Assembly (NCBI GenBank): GCA_964546995.1
Contig: CAZJKO010000008.1
Span: 1 to 31,270 of the forward strand
Reading direction: 5' to 3'
Length of the DNA: 31,270 bases
DNA from: CAZJKO01 sp964546995
GTDB lineage: Bacteria > Bacillota_I > Bacilli_A > RF39 > UBA660
The stretch's first letter is position 1; each line of letters begins with the position of its first letter. The translations under genes were made by a program, and so were the position numbers. The notes under the pieces are model-generated. The model worked only from the letters and a program-made list of their open reading frames with translations, had not been told where the DNA came from and made no database searches. Positions 1-6,870 of the stretch are shown one piece after another.

Positions 1-26
1 ATATTTAAGATTTACTCTTTTTTTGA

Positions 27-32
27 TATAAT
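27..32 (+). promoter_or_regulatory. -10 box of the XRE regulator gene
   Basis: A perfect TATAAT lies 27 bases upstream of the ATG at 60. The region that would hold the -35 box is T-rich and has no clear TTGACA. A GGAG ribosome binding site follows at about 48-51. Confidence 0.5.
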
Positions 33-59
33 TAGATAAGATTTAATGGAGTTGAAAAT

Positions 60-200
60 ATGAATCAAGAAAAAATCGCTAAGTTTATTAAGGATATACG
101 AAAAAAACATAATCTAACTCAAAAGCAATTTGCAGATAAATATAATGTTACTTATCAAGCAGTAAGCAAATGGGAAAATGGAATGTTATTGTACAAATGA
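60..200 (+). pseudogene. XRE-family HTH regulator, 5' fragment (split by insertion)
   Basis: An ATG behind a GGAG site opens a 46-codon frame ending at TGA 198-200. It reads as the N-terminal half of a Cro/C1-type helix-turn-helix: an IRKKHNLTQKQFA helix pair, then VTYQAVSKWENG, the classic XRE recognition-helix ending. The frame runs into foreign sequence right after WENG (codon 41, about base 182). The usual continuation (x-N-x-P-D-x-S-L) is found in frame about 1 kb downstream at 1198. The last codons and the stop come from the inserted element. The fragment lacks the rest of the HTH fold and the membrane domain, so it is probably non-functional. Confidence 0.88.
174..181 (+). repeat. Target-site direct repeat, left copy
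   Basis: GAAAATGG occurs here and again at 1190-1197, on either side of the element. Removing one copy plus the intervening DNA restores the XRE reading frame through W-E-N-G-L-N-M-P-D. This supports an 8-bp target-site duplication. Seven extra bases (182-188) lie between this copy and the conserved part of the left inverted repeat, so the exact element edge is uncertain. Confidence 0.75.
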
Positions 201-204
201 CACA
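189..204 (+). repeat. Left terminal inverted repeat
   Basis: TTGTACAAATGACACA here pairs with the reverse complement of 1173-1188 (TTGTGCAAATGACACA), with one mismatch in 16. A weaker match continues inward. Confidence 0.82.
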
Positions 205-538
205 CAAATTATTTTATTGTTAATACAATTGTATATACAAGTTTTTACTTTAAAATAAGAAAATTTAGATTGCTAAAACCCAGTTGTATATACAAAAAAT
301 TAAATTTGTACATACATTACGCAAGTGCGAAATGCTTCGTGGTGCACGAAAAATCACTAGAAAGTCTTTATTTATAAGACTTTTAAAATTTCGTGGCGTT
401 TTTTCATATCCTGTTGTCATTTTTTAAAAGAAAACTTTTAAAACTAGATATAAACTATATTAAATAATCTATTTGAAAATGGTATAATAAATGTAAATAA
501 GAGGTATGTAGAAATGGTAATTATTGGAGGTTAGACAT
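205..538 (+). other. Gene-free leader with palindromic repeats and hairpins
   Basis: This stretch has no credible ORF. It holds two copies of the perfect 12-bp palindrome TTGTATATACAA (229-240 and 284-295) and a decayed third (306-317). A hairpin with a 6-bp stem TTCGTG/CACGAA sits at 336-350, and an 8-bp-stem hairpin AAAGTCTT/AAGACTTT at 361-383. A TATAAT at 483-488 probably serves the ORF at 539. The palindromes could be protein-binding sites, and the hairpins could belong to a small RNA or a 5' untranslated region. Both readings are inference. Confidence 0.55.
483..488 (+). promoter_or_regulatory. -10 box of the passenger ORF
   Basis: A perfect TATAAT lies 51 bases upstream of the ATG at 539. 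No strong -35 box is visible at the expected distance. A TTGAAA at 473-478 is too close to serve. Confidence 0.45.
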
Positions 539-1117
539 ATGTTAGATTGTTATATACATCAAATTGGAAAAATTAACGATGAAAAAACTTATAAAACACT
601 ATTAAGTATTCTAAAGAGCAGGGTGATATGTTCAAGGGCATATTTAAAAAATAATTTAGGTATAATAATAAGGAATGAGGAAAGACCATTTGATGGAAAA
701 ATACCTAAAAATGAGTTCTATTATGATACAAATGAGAAGCATAAAGAAGTAGTGTCATTATCTGATTCTAATGACAGATTAGTAAAGAAGTCAATAGAAA
801 AAAAATCCCATGCTACATGGACATGTTTTGATTATGATAATATCGCTATTGCGGTTTCTAAAGAAATTGAAATTTTGTCAATGTCTTCAGAAGATATGAA
901 ATATTTAGTGCCAGGTGAAGTGCAAGTAAAAGATAAGATAGATTCCGAATATTTTATTGGCTTGTTACTTCCCATATCAAAAGAACAATTACAAGATGAA
1001 ACATATTGTGAAATAGTTAATATTATTGCTAAGATATGTGAAGAATATTTACCTTTAAATATATACAATTATGAAGGTGAATTATTAAAGGAAAAATCAA
1101 ATAAAAAAATAAAATAA
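539..1117 (+). CDS. Hypothetical passenger protein of the element (192 aa)
   Basis: I chose ATG 539 because GGAGG at 526-530 lies at good spacing. A longer reading from TTG 524 would swallow this ribosome binding site. The product is hydrophilic, with no signal peptide or membrane helix and a lysine-rich tail. The order of motifs (early YIHQIG, a T-L-L-S-I-L-K-S-R helix, I-C-S-R, then V-V-S-L-S-D near residue 75) faintly recalls small enzymes with the pattern His ... L-x-x-I-L ... S-x-S, such as ADP-ribosyltransferase-like toxins. That is only an impression and no function is assigned. It is the only gene inside the element, so it may be cargo (toxin, defence or regulator) rather than a mobility gene. 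Confidence 0.7.
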   Translation: MLDCYIHQIGKINDEKTYKTLLSILKSRVICSRAYLKNNLGIIIRNEERPFDGKIPKNEFYYDTNEKHKEVVSLSDSNDRLVKKSIEKKSHATWTCFDYDNIAIAVSKEIEILSMSSEDMKYLVPGEVQVKDKIDSEYFIGLLLPISKEQLQDETYCEIVNIIAKICEEYLPLNIYNYEGELLKEKSNKKIK

Positions 1118-1172
1118 TTGTTAAATATCACTTAATGCAAAAAATGAATTAAATATTTATAAATTATCTGTC

Positions 1173-1188
1173 TGTGTCATTTGCACAA
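1173..1188 (-). repeat. Right terminal inverted repeat
   Basis: TGTGTCATTTGCACAA is the inverted partner of 189-204, with one mismatch in 16. One base (1189) separates it from the right direct repeat. Confidence 0.82.
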
Positions 1189-1189
1189 C

Positions 1190-1197
1190 GAAAATGG
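1190..1197 (+). repeat. Target-site direct repeat, right copy
   Basis: GAAAATGG is identical to 174-181. Its codons (E-N-G) are the true continuation of the interrupted XRE gene. Confidence 0.75.
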
Positions 1198-1780
1198 TTT
1201 AAATATGCCAGATACTTCTCTTATGAAACAAATGAGTAAAGATTTTGGAATAAGTATAGATGAACTTTTAGAGGGAGAATATAAAGAAACAAAAAGGAAA
1301 AAGAAGTTTTTAATAATTTTTATGTCAACTATATTATTTGTTGCTTTGAGTGTAATTTTAATAGTTATATTTAAACCATTCCAAAAGGATAACGATTTTC
1401 AATTTAAAACTTTATCAACAGAATGTGAAAATTTTAATATTTCCGGAAATATTGCTTATAATGAAAACAAGTCAGCAATTTACATTACTAATATTAAATA
1501 TTGTGGTGGTGATAATACAGAAGAGTATAAGCAAATAGAATGCACTTTGTATGAATCAAATAATAATATGGAAAGAAAAATTAGTTCTTTTAAATCCAAT
1601 CACGAAAAAATTAAATTAGAAGCATTTTTACAAAATGTTACTCTATCCATAGATAATTATGAAAAAGCTTGTAAAGAATATCAACAAAATAGTTTATATT
1701 TATCTATCAATGCAACTGATTATAATGAAAAAATAACAAGTTATAAAATACCTTTAAAATTAAGCAGTTGTTTGAAGTAA
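1190..1780 (+). pseudogene. XRE-family membrane regulator, 3' fragment
   Basis: This is the downstream part of the gene begun at 60. From 1190 the frame reads E-N-G-L-N-M-P-D-T-S-L, then MSKDFGISIDELLEGE, the standard C-terminal end of an XRE helix-turn-helix. A basic stretch, one transmembrane helix (about 24 residues, FLIIFMSTILFVALSVILIVIF) and a ~130-residue presumably extracytoplasmic domain of unknown function follow. The uninterrupted protein would be about 235 aa, a common membrane-bound XRE layout in Firmicutes. A TTG at 1181 could start this fragment, but its first three codons come from the element and no good ribosome binding site precedes it. Residual expression cannot be excluded. 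Confidence 0.82.
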
Positions 1781-1798
1781 AATAACATCAACTAAATT

Positions 1799-1822
1799 AC
1801 TCAACTGAATGTTGAGTTTTTT
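1799..1822 (+). terminator. Rho-independent terminator after the XRE gene
   Basis: Stem ACTCAAC/GTTGAGT with a 5-base loop (TGAAT) is followed by a run of T. It lies 19 bases after the stop at 1780. Confidence 0.8.
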
Positions 1823-1836
1823 CAACTACATCGTTA

Positions 1837-1865
1837 TTGGTTCTTTTTGAGTACTCATGTAAAAT
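1837..1865 (+). promoter_or_regulatory. Promoter of the rhodanese/thioredoxin pair
   Basis: TTGGTT (1837-1842), a 17-base spacer and TAAAAT (1860-1865) fit a moderate sigma-A promoter. A GAAAGGAG ribosome binding site follows just before the ATG at 1890. Confidence 0.5.
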
Positions 1866-1889
1866 AGTTATTGAAAGGAGAAAAAAGAA

Positions 1890-2612
1890 ATGAAGAAATA
1901 TTTAATTTTAGTGCTAGTTGCTGTTGCTAGTATAGTAATAGGAGGTTTAGGAAGTTATTTTATCTTTGGTAGTTCTAATAATAAGCAAGACGGAAAATAT
2001 GAAAATCCACTACCAAAACAAGAAAAATCAAAAGGTCTTCGAGGAGTATATGATATTGATAAAAATATCAACGAAAAAACAATTGATAATTATTTAGGTA
2101 GAAGTGATACTGTATATCGTGATGTAAGAATGCTTATGGATAGTGCTACTTGGGAAAACAAAGGTGGAGAAAGAGAATTAACAGGTTTTGTTGATGGATT
2201 TGAAGTAGTACCTTATGCTTATTTAACTGAATTCCCACAAGAATATATAGATCAAAAAGCAAGTGAAAATGTATCTGGTTTATATACAGGAAAAACATTA
2301 TTTTTTTTAGATAAAAATGGTAATTATGTTGCTAATTATAAAGAATCAATGGAAATATTAGAGTATCTTTTTCCAAAAGATAAATATATCTTTATTATGT
2401 GTGGAGCTGGAGGATATGCAAACTTCACTAAACAAATGTTAGTTGCTTTAGGTTGGGATAAAGATAAAATATACAATGTTGGTGGATACTGGAACTATGA
2501 GGGTAATCGTAGTATTAGTACAGTAAATAATCATGATTCTAAAACAAAATATGATTTTTGGAAAGTAAATTATCATGATATAGATTTTGATAATTTAACG
2601 GAGATTAAATAA
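1890..2612 (+). CDS. Membrane-anchored rhodanese-like protein
   Basis: The 240-aa product has an N-terminal membrane helix (about residues 4-26) with no clear cleavage site, so the bulk is probably outside the membrane. The C-terminal half resembles a rhodanese domain. It has a hydrophobic strand IFIMC ending in a cysteine, the loop C-G-A-G-G-Y-A, a helix, and then KIYNVGGYW, the usual 'GG' strand. The single loop cysteine (around residue 171) would be the sulfur- or redox-active residue. The substrate is unknown. It overlaps the next gene, a thioredoxin-like protein, by one base (TAATG), so the two are probably co-translated and may act together in extracytoplasmic thiol or sulfur chemistry. 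Family assignment is fairly secure; the role is inferred. Confidence 0.78.
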   Translation: MKKYLILVLVAVASIVIGGLGSYFIFGSSNNKQDGKYENPLPKQEKSKGLRGVYDIDKNINEKTIDNYLGRSDTVYRDVRMLMDSATWENKGGERELTGFVDGFEVVPYAYLTEFPQEYIDQKASENVSGLYTGKTLFFLDKNGNYVANYKESMEILEYLFPKDKYIFIMCGAGGYANFTKQMLVALGWDKDKIYNVGGYWNYEGNRSISTVNNHDSKTKYDFWKVNYHDIDFDNLTEIK

Positions 2613-3448
2613 TGAAAAAGAAAGTAATTACGATTTTATCAATAGCATTTACTTTAATGATAATTGCTTTTGGTTTCAAGGTTACAGATAAAAGCGGAAA
2701 GACATTTTATTTAGAAGATAATTACTATGGAAAAAATAATGTAACTGAAATCAAAAATGATGAGTTAAAACAGTTGATAGATAATAAAGAATCATTTGCA
2801 GTATTTGTATACCAATCAATGTGTGTTACTTCTTCTGATTTTGAAAGTGTATTATCTGATTTTTTAGAAGACAATCAAATAAGTATTTATAAAATTGCTT
2901 TTTCTAATATAAAAGATACAGATATAGGGAAATCAGTAAAATATTATCCATCATTTATTATTTATAATAAGGGGAAAATGATTGATTTTTTAGAAGCAGA
3001 TAAAGATGAAGATGTTAAGTATTATACTTCTAAAGATGAATTTGAAAGTTGGTTTACTAAATATATAAAATTAAAGAACAGCTCGTCTTTTAACTCTAAT
3101 TCTTCTAATAATACACCAAATATATCAGAAGAAAATAATTTATCAAAAGATATTACTCTTGAAAATGTTATAAGAGAAGATAATAAAGTTAATATTTATT
3201 TCTTTTGGGGAAATGGCTGCCCTCATTGTGCTGAAGAATTTGAGTTTTTTGAGAGTATAAAAGAAAAATATGGAGATTATTATAACCTATATACTTTTGA
3301 AACTTGGTATAATGAAGATAATGCAAAATTAATTTATTCTTTTGCTGAAAGTATGGGAGATAAAGTGACAGGAGTTCCTTATACCATTATTGGAGATAAA
3401 TCATTCACAGGTTTGATAAGTATAAATGCAAATTTATTAGTGAAATAG
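2612..3448 (+). CDS. Membrane-anchored double thioredoxin-like protein, C-terminus frameshifted
   Basis: An N-terminal membrane helix (about residues 4-22) is followed by two thioredoxin-like segments. The first (residues ~45-150) keeps the fold pattern (FAVFVYQSMCVTS ... YYPSFIIYNKGK) but has only one cysteine (C-V-T-S), so it is probably not a disulfide exchanger. The second (residues ~190-278) has an intact CPHC active site in FFWGNGCPHC and the cis-proline motif GVPYTIIGD. After SFTG the frame ends early. One extra base near 3413-3415 would continue it as FDKYKC...SEIEKQ...YDVYLDKIKNVL to a stop at 3505-3507, a normal thioredoxin C-terminal helix. A T lost from a TTTT run explains this. 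It could be a real mutation or a base-call error. The ribosome binding site ACGGAG lies inside the upstream gene. Confidence 0.8.
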   Translation: MKKKVITILSIAFTLMIIAFGFKVTDKSGKTFYLEDNYYGKNNVTEIKNDELKQLIDNKESFAVFVYQSMCVTSSDFESVLSDFLEDNQISIYKIAFSNIKDTDIGKSVKYYPSFIIYNKGKMIDFLEADKDEDVKYYTSKDEFESWFTKYIKLKNSSSFNSNSSNNTPNISEENNLSKDITLENVIREDNKVNIYFFWGNGCPHCAEEFEFFESIKEKYGDYYNLYTFETWYNEDNAKLIYSFAESMGDKVTGVPYTIIGDKSFTGLISINANLLVK

Positions 3449-3507
3449 AAAAACAACATAAAAATAGCTACGATGTTTACTTAGATAAAATAAAAAATGT
3501 TTTATAG

Positions 3508-3542
3508 AGCAAATCAGTTATTATAGAGGATTTGCTTTTTTT
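3508..3542 (+). terminator. Rho-independent terminator after the thioredoxin-like gene
   Basis: Stem AGCAAATC/GATTTGCT (8 bp) with a 13-base loop leads into seven T. It begins right after the frameshift-corrected stop at 3507, which supports that longer reading of the gene. Confidence 0.8.
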
Positions 3543-3613
3543 CTGGTATAATAGTTAATATAATCAGAATGATAAATACAATTTGAAAGAGAGATAGAGT
3601 AAAGGAATTTTAT

Positions 3614-4104
3614 ATGAAAAAGTTAATCATCATTGCGGCGATTGGCAAAAATATGGAACTGGGAAAAGATAATGAACTCATTTGGCGTTCAAAGGAAGAC
3701 ATGAATTTTTTTAGAGAAACAACAATAGGACACAATATCGTTATGGGAAGCAAGACATTTAATTCTCTCCCTAATGTTTTACCAAATAGAACGCACATTG
3801 TTTTAACTACGCAAAACATGGAATTGCCTTCTGATGTGATAAAGTGCGATAGTATTGAAAAATTTATGACTTTGGCTCAAAATATAGATGATGAAATCTA
3901 CGTGATTGGTGGTGGCCTCCTATATAAGAGCTACTTCCATTTACGGATATGATGTATTTGACAGAGTTTGATGCTATATGTAAAGATGCCACTGTCTATT
4001 TTCCAAAAATTGATCAAGATAATTGGGAAAGAGAAGTAACTCATATCGATAAGGACAACAATCCTCCTTATTTGCGTAAAGTTTATATAAGAAAGAATAA
4101 TTAA
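3614..4104 (+). pseudogene. folA: Dihydrofolate reductase with a single-base frameshift
   Basis: DHFR reduces dihydrofolate to tetrahydrofolate with NADPH. The frame from ATG 3614 (AAAGGAA ribosome binding site) shows family signatures: IIAAIGKNMELGKDNELIW, DMNFF, the NADPH-binding IVMGSKTF-x-S-L-P, and YVIGGG. It then stops at 3952. From about 3929 the next frame continues as ELLPFTDMMYLTEFDA ... VYFPKID ... YIRKNN, stopping at 4102-4104. This is exactly the normal DHFR C-terminus. One A lost at 'tataagag' (expected 'tataaagag') explains it. The complete enzyme would be about 163 aa, normal for bacteria. As read it loses the last two strands and should be inactive, unless the base is a sequencing error. 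A TATAAT at 3547-3552 is the likely -10. Confidence 0.88.
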
Positions 4105-4211
4105 GATAACTTATAAGCAATAGTAAAAAGATTAAAAATATTTAGAATTGGTAAAGTGAAGGCACAGGACAATTCAAAAGCAAAATGTACTTAAGATAGG
4201 AGAAACAAAAT

Positions 4212-4418
4212 ATGAGTAAATATGACCCATTATGGAACGAGATAAAAGAACAAAATCAAGAAGAATACAGTTTGACCTTTCGAGAAATAAAAAGCATTTT
4301 AGGATTTGACCTAGACCATTCTTTTTTAACCTACAAAAAGGAATTAAAAGAATATGGTTATGAAGTGATTAACATTTCAATGAAAGAAAAAAAGATTAAG
4401 ATAAAGAAAATGAAATAG
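4212..4418 (+). CDS. Small unknown protein (68 aa)
   Basis: The ATG follows AGGAGAAACAAAAT, a good ribosome binding site. The protein is soluble and charged. It has a YDPLW start, an S-L-T-F-R-E-I segment, then LDHSFLTYKKELKEYGYEV and a basic tail (KEKKIKIKKMK). The pattern of a conserved helix, S-F-L and YKKEL-x-x-YGY suggests a small winged-helix-like or nucleic-acid-binding fold, but I cannot name a family. The 107 bases upstream hold no other gene. A -10-like TATAAT for the next gene follows its stop. Confidence 0.72.
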   Translation: MSKYDPLWNEIKEQNQEEYSLTFREIKSILGFDLDHSFLTYKKELKEYGYEVINISMKEKKIKIKKMK

Positions 4419-4429
4419 ACAAGTTATGA

Positions 4430-4435
4430 TATAAT
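4430..4435 (+). promoter_or_regulatory. -10 box of the acyltransferase gene
   Basis: A perfect TATAAT lies 46 bases upstream of the start at 4481. No convincing -35 box is seen. Confidence 0.4.
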
Positions 4436-4480
4436 GAATAAAATCGAGGTATTTTAAAAAGAATAAGTGAAGTGGGTAAA

Positions 4481-6724
4481 ATGGAAAAAAGTAAGAAGTA
4501 TTACAACAAATTAGATAGAATAAGATTGATCAGTTGTTTGGCTGTCTTGTTTTATCATTTTCACATTCTAAAAGGAGGTTATTTAGCCGTATGTACCTTC
4601 TTTGTCTTAAGTGGATATTTATCATTTGTTTCATTCCATAACCAAGAATCGTTTTCATTAAAAGAATACTATTGCAATCGTTTAAAAAAAATATATTTTC
4701 CCCTCGTGTTAATTACCTTTTTAACCATTGCCGTTGTGTCACTATCTTCCAACTTTATTTGGTTAAATCTAAAACGTGAAGTACCTTCTGTTTTATTCGG
4801 ATATAACAATTTTTGGCAACTAAGTGCCAATTTGGACTATTTTACAAGAAACATCAATTCACCACTTACTCACTTATGGTATACATCGATTCTAATTCAG
4901 TTCGATGTCGTATTTCCCTTTTTCTATCTATTCCTTCGCAAAATAAAACAAAAAACAAATCCGTTTATTCCATTCATAATAACTGGAACTCTTGCATTAG
5001 CAAGTATGGCATATTTCTATTGGTTGAGTTTAAATAACAATATCATGCCGGCATACTATCACACCTTCTCAAGATTATTTTCTATCTTATTTGGCTTGTT
5101 CTTAGGGATGGTACATGAACATACCAATGGTCGATTGTTCATTCTAAAAAAAGAAGGCCATCCTCTAAGGGAAAAAACGATATTTTATGCTTACCTTTTA
5201 GTATTGCTCGCCATGTTCCTATTGGTAGAGTCATCATCATCTTACTTTGCGTTAGCCATGATCGTAACAACAATAATAAGTTGTCGATTAATAGAATATG
5301 CGACCATAGAAACGAAAGAAGAGGTATCAGGCCCTGACAAAATCGTCAAATTGTTAGCAAGTATCAGTTATGAAATTTATTTAGTGCAATATCCCGTTTT
5401 ATTTCTCTTCCAAGATAGTAACATAAGCAATAATTTAAAATTGCCTCTTTCACTAATCACAATTGTTCTAATATCTTATCTTTTACATAGTTGTAGAAAA
5501 ACAAAGGAAAAAAGACATCCCATCTTTAGAAAAATAATCACGATCATTTTACTAGGCATCAGTCTATTAGGAGCATACCAATATATAAAAGCAGAAGATC
5601 ATACCAAAGAAATGAAAAAATTAGAAGAACAATTATCAAAAAATGAACAAGTACTAAAACAAAAACAAGAGGCCTATCGTCTAGAGCAAAAACAAAAAGA
5701 AAAAAATTGGCAAGAGAAACTAGAAGAACTAAATAATGAACAAGTATCCTTACAGGAAGTAGTAAAAAACTTACCAGTAGTAGGAATCGGAGACTCCATT
5801 ATGTTGGGAGCTATCGATTCGTTGTATGTAACATTTCCAAATGGCTATTTCGATGCTGCAGTATCACGCACAGCTTGGGTTGCGGGTGGAATAATAAATC
5901 ATTTAAAAAATCAAAATCTATTGACAGATACCATTATCCTAAACTTAGGCTCAAACGGCGATTGTTCGGATACTTGCAAAAGAGATATTTTAGAAACGTG
6001 TCGAGAGAAAGAAGTATTTTGGATCAATGTTGTCAATGACGAAGAAGTTCATTTTAATGATTCTCTCATCGCCTTAAGTAAAGAATATGACAATCTACAT
6101 ATTATCGATTGGAATGAATCCTCTAAAAATCATCCTGAATATTTTATATTAGATCGGATTCACCTAACAGACGAAGGTAAAATAGCGTATGCCCAAACGA
6201 TTTATGATCATATTTATCAAGTGTATTTAAAAAAATATAACGAGAAAAAAGAAGAAATAATAAAAAACCATGATGAAGAAAATCGTAAAACGATTGCTTT
6301 TTATGGAAATGACCTGTTATTAAATGCCCTTCCAATTCTCACACCACGCTTTGAGAATGTAGAGTTTATCATAAAAGACGAAAAGAACAGTAACATGTTA
6401 AACCGTGAATTAGAACAATTAAAAAAGGAAAAAAAATTAAAAGAAACGATAGTATTTGTTTTTGATAAAACGATGAAAATAAATACGGAGGAATATAGCG
6501 AATTAATCCATCTTTGTCAATCGAAGAAAGTGTATATTGTCGTCATCGATGAAACGGTTAAAATACCCATTCAAAATGAAGACCAAGTAACGATCATCAA
6601 TTTAGCTAAAGAAACAAAAGATCATAAAGAATACCTGATGGCAGATGGGATTCACTTAACGGACAAAGGAAACGAAAAACTGGTTCGTATGTTGATAGAA
6701 GCTATACAAAACGAAAGAGGGTAA
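4481..6724 (+). CDS. OatA-type O-acyltransferase with AT3 membrane domain and two SGNH-like domains
   Basis: The N-terminal ~370 residues are an acyltransferase-3 membrane domain with about ten helices. The conserved arginine and histidine lie in DRIRLI and FYHFH near the start, and FFVLSGYLSF follows. A ~60-residue lysine/glutamate-rich coiled coil (about 370-430) links to an SGNH esterase/transferase domain: GIGDSIMLG (Ser439), NLGSNGD, and D-R-I-H (Asp558, His561). This is the OatA layout, in which acetyl groups cross the membrane and are placed on N-acetylmuramic acid, giving lysozyme resistance. The acceptor here is inferred. Unusually, a third part (about 605-747) repeats the SGNH pattern with YGND in place of GDS and keeps D-G-I-H (Asp722, His725). 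At 747 aa it is longer than typical OatA (~600). GTG 4472 is an alternative start. Confidence 0.87.
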   Translation: MEKSKKYYNKLDRIRLISCLAVLFYHFHILKGGYLAVCTFFVLSGYLSFVSFHNQESFSLKEYYCNRLKKIYFPLVLITFLTIAVVSLSSNFIWLNLKREVPSVLFGYNNFWQLSANLDYFTRNINSPLTHLWYTSILIQFDVVFPFFYLFLRKIKQKTNPFIPFIITGTLALASMAYFYWLSLNNNIMPAYYHTFSRLFSILFGLFLGMVHEHTNGRLFILKKEGHPLREKTIFYAYLLVLLAMFLLVESSSSYFALAMIVTTIISCRLIEYATIETKEEVSGPDKIVKLLASISYEIYLVQYPVLFLFQDSNISNNLKLPLSLITIVLISYLLHSCRKTKEKRHPIFRKIITIILLGISLLGAYQYIKAEDHTKEMKKLEEQLSKNEQVLKQKQEAYRLEQKQKEKNWQEKLEELNNEQVSLQEVVKNLPVVGIGDSIMLGAIDSLYVTFPNGYFDAAVSRTAWVAGGIINHLKNQNLLTDTIILNLGSNGDCSDTCKRDILETCREKEVFWINVVNDEEVHFNDSLIALSKEYDNLHIIDWNESSKNHPEYFILDRIHLTDEGKIAYAQTIYDHIYQVYLKKYNEKKEEIIKNHDEENRKTIAFYGNDLLLNALPILTPRFENVEFIIKDEKNSNMLNRELEQLKKEKKLKETIVFVFDKTMKINTEEYSELIHLCQSKKVYIVVIDETVKIPIQNEDQVTIINLAKETKDHKEYLMADGIHLTDKGNEKLVRMLIEAIQNERG

Positions 6725-6838
6725 CAAATGCTATGCAAATTCGTATGATTTTAGAGTGAAGTTTTATCGTCAAGTTGTTTTTTGGACTAACCCAATAAAA
6801 GGATAAAATCTATCGTCGTAAACTGGTTGAAAAGATGA

Positions 6839-6844
6839 TATAAT
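6839..6844 (+). promoter_or_regulatory. -10 box of the UcpA-like gene
   Basis: TATAAT lies 26 bases before the ATG at 6871. The 146-base gap since 6724 shows no gene. A TTGAAA at 6827-6832 is too close to be its -35 partner. Confidence 0.4.
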
Positions 6845-6870
6845 TAATAATATAGAAAGGAGATCTACAA

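Larger units (their letters stand above)
182..1189. mobile_element. ~1.0-kb transposase-less element inserted in an XRE gene
   Basis: The element is defined by three signs: interruption of a recognisable HTH gene, GAAAATGG direct repeats at both edges, and inverted terminal repeats (189-204 and 1173-1188) matching at 15 of 16 positions. It carries a repeat-rich, hairpin-containing leader of about 330 bases and one 192-aa ORF on the plus strand. No frame resembles a transposase or a recombinase, so it appears to be non-autonomous and mobilised in trans. An 8-bp duplication is seen in several DDE transposase families, but I do not recognise these terminal repeats and do not assign a family. A minus-strand frame at 832-1068 is a shadow of the passenger ORF. 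Confidence 0.8.

Noticed and set aside
229..317. CRISPR-like array from the TTGTATATACAA repeats
   Set aside because: Only two full copies and one decayed copy exist, with unequal spacing (55 and 22 bases). They are 12-bp palindromes, not CRISPR repeats.
1181..1780. A stand-alone 199-aa membrane protein starting at TTG 1181
   Set aside because: Its first codons derive from the inserted element and no ribosome binding site precedes it. The sequence from 1190 is the in-frame continuation of the split XRE gene.
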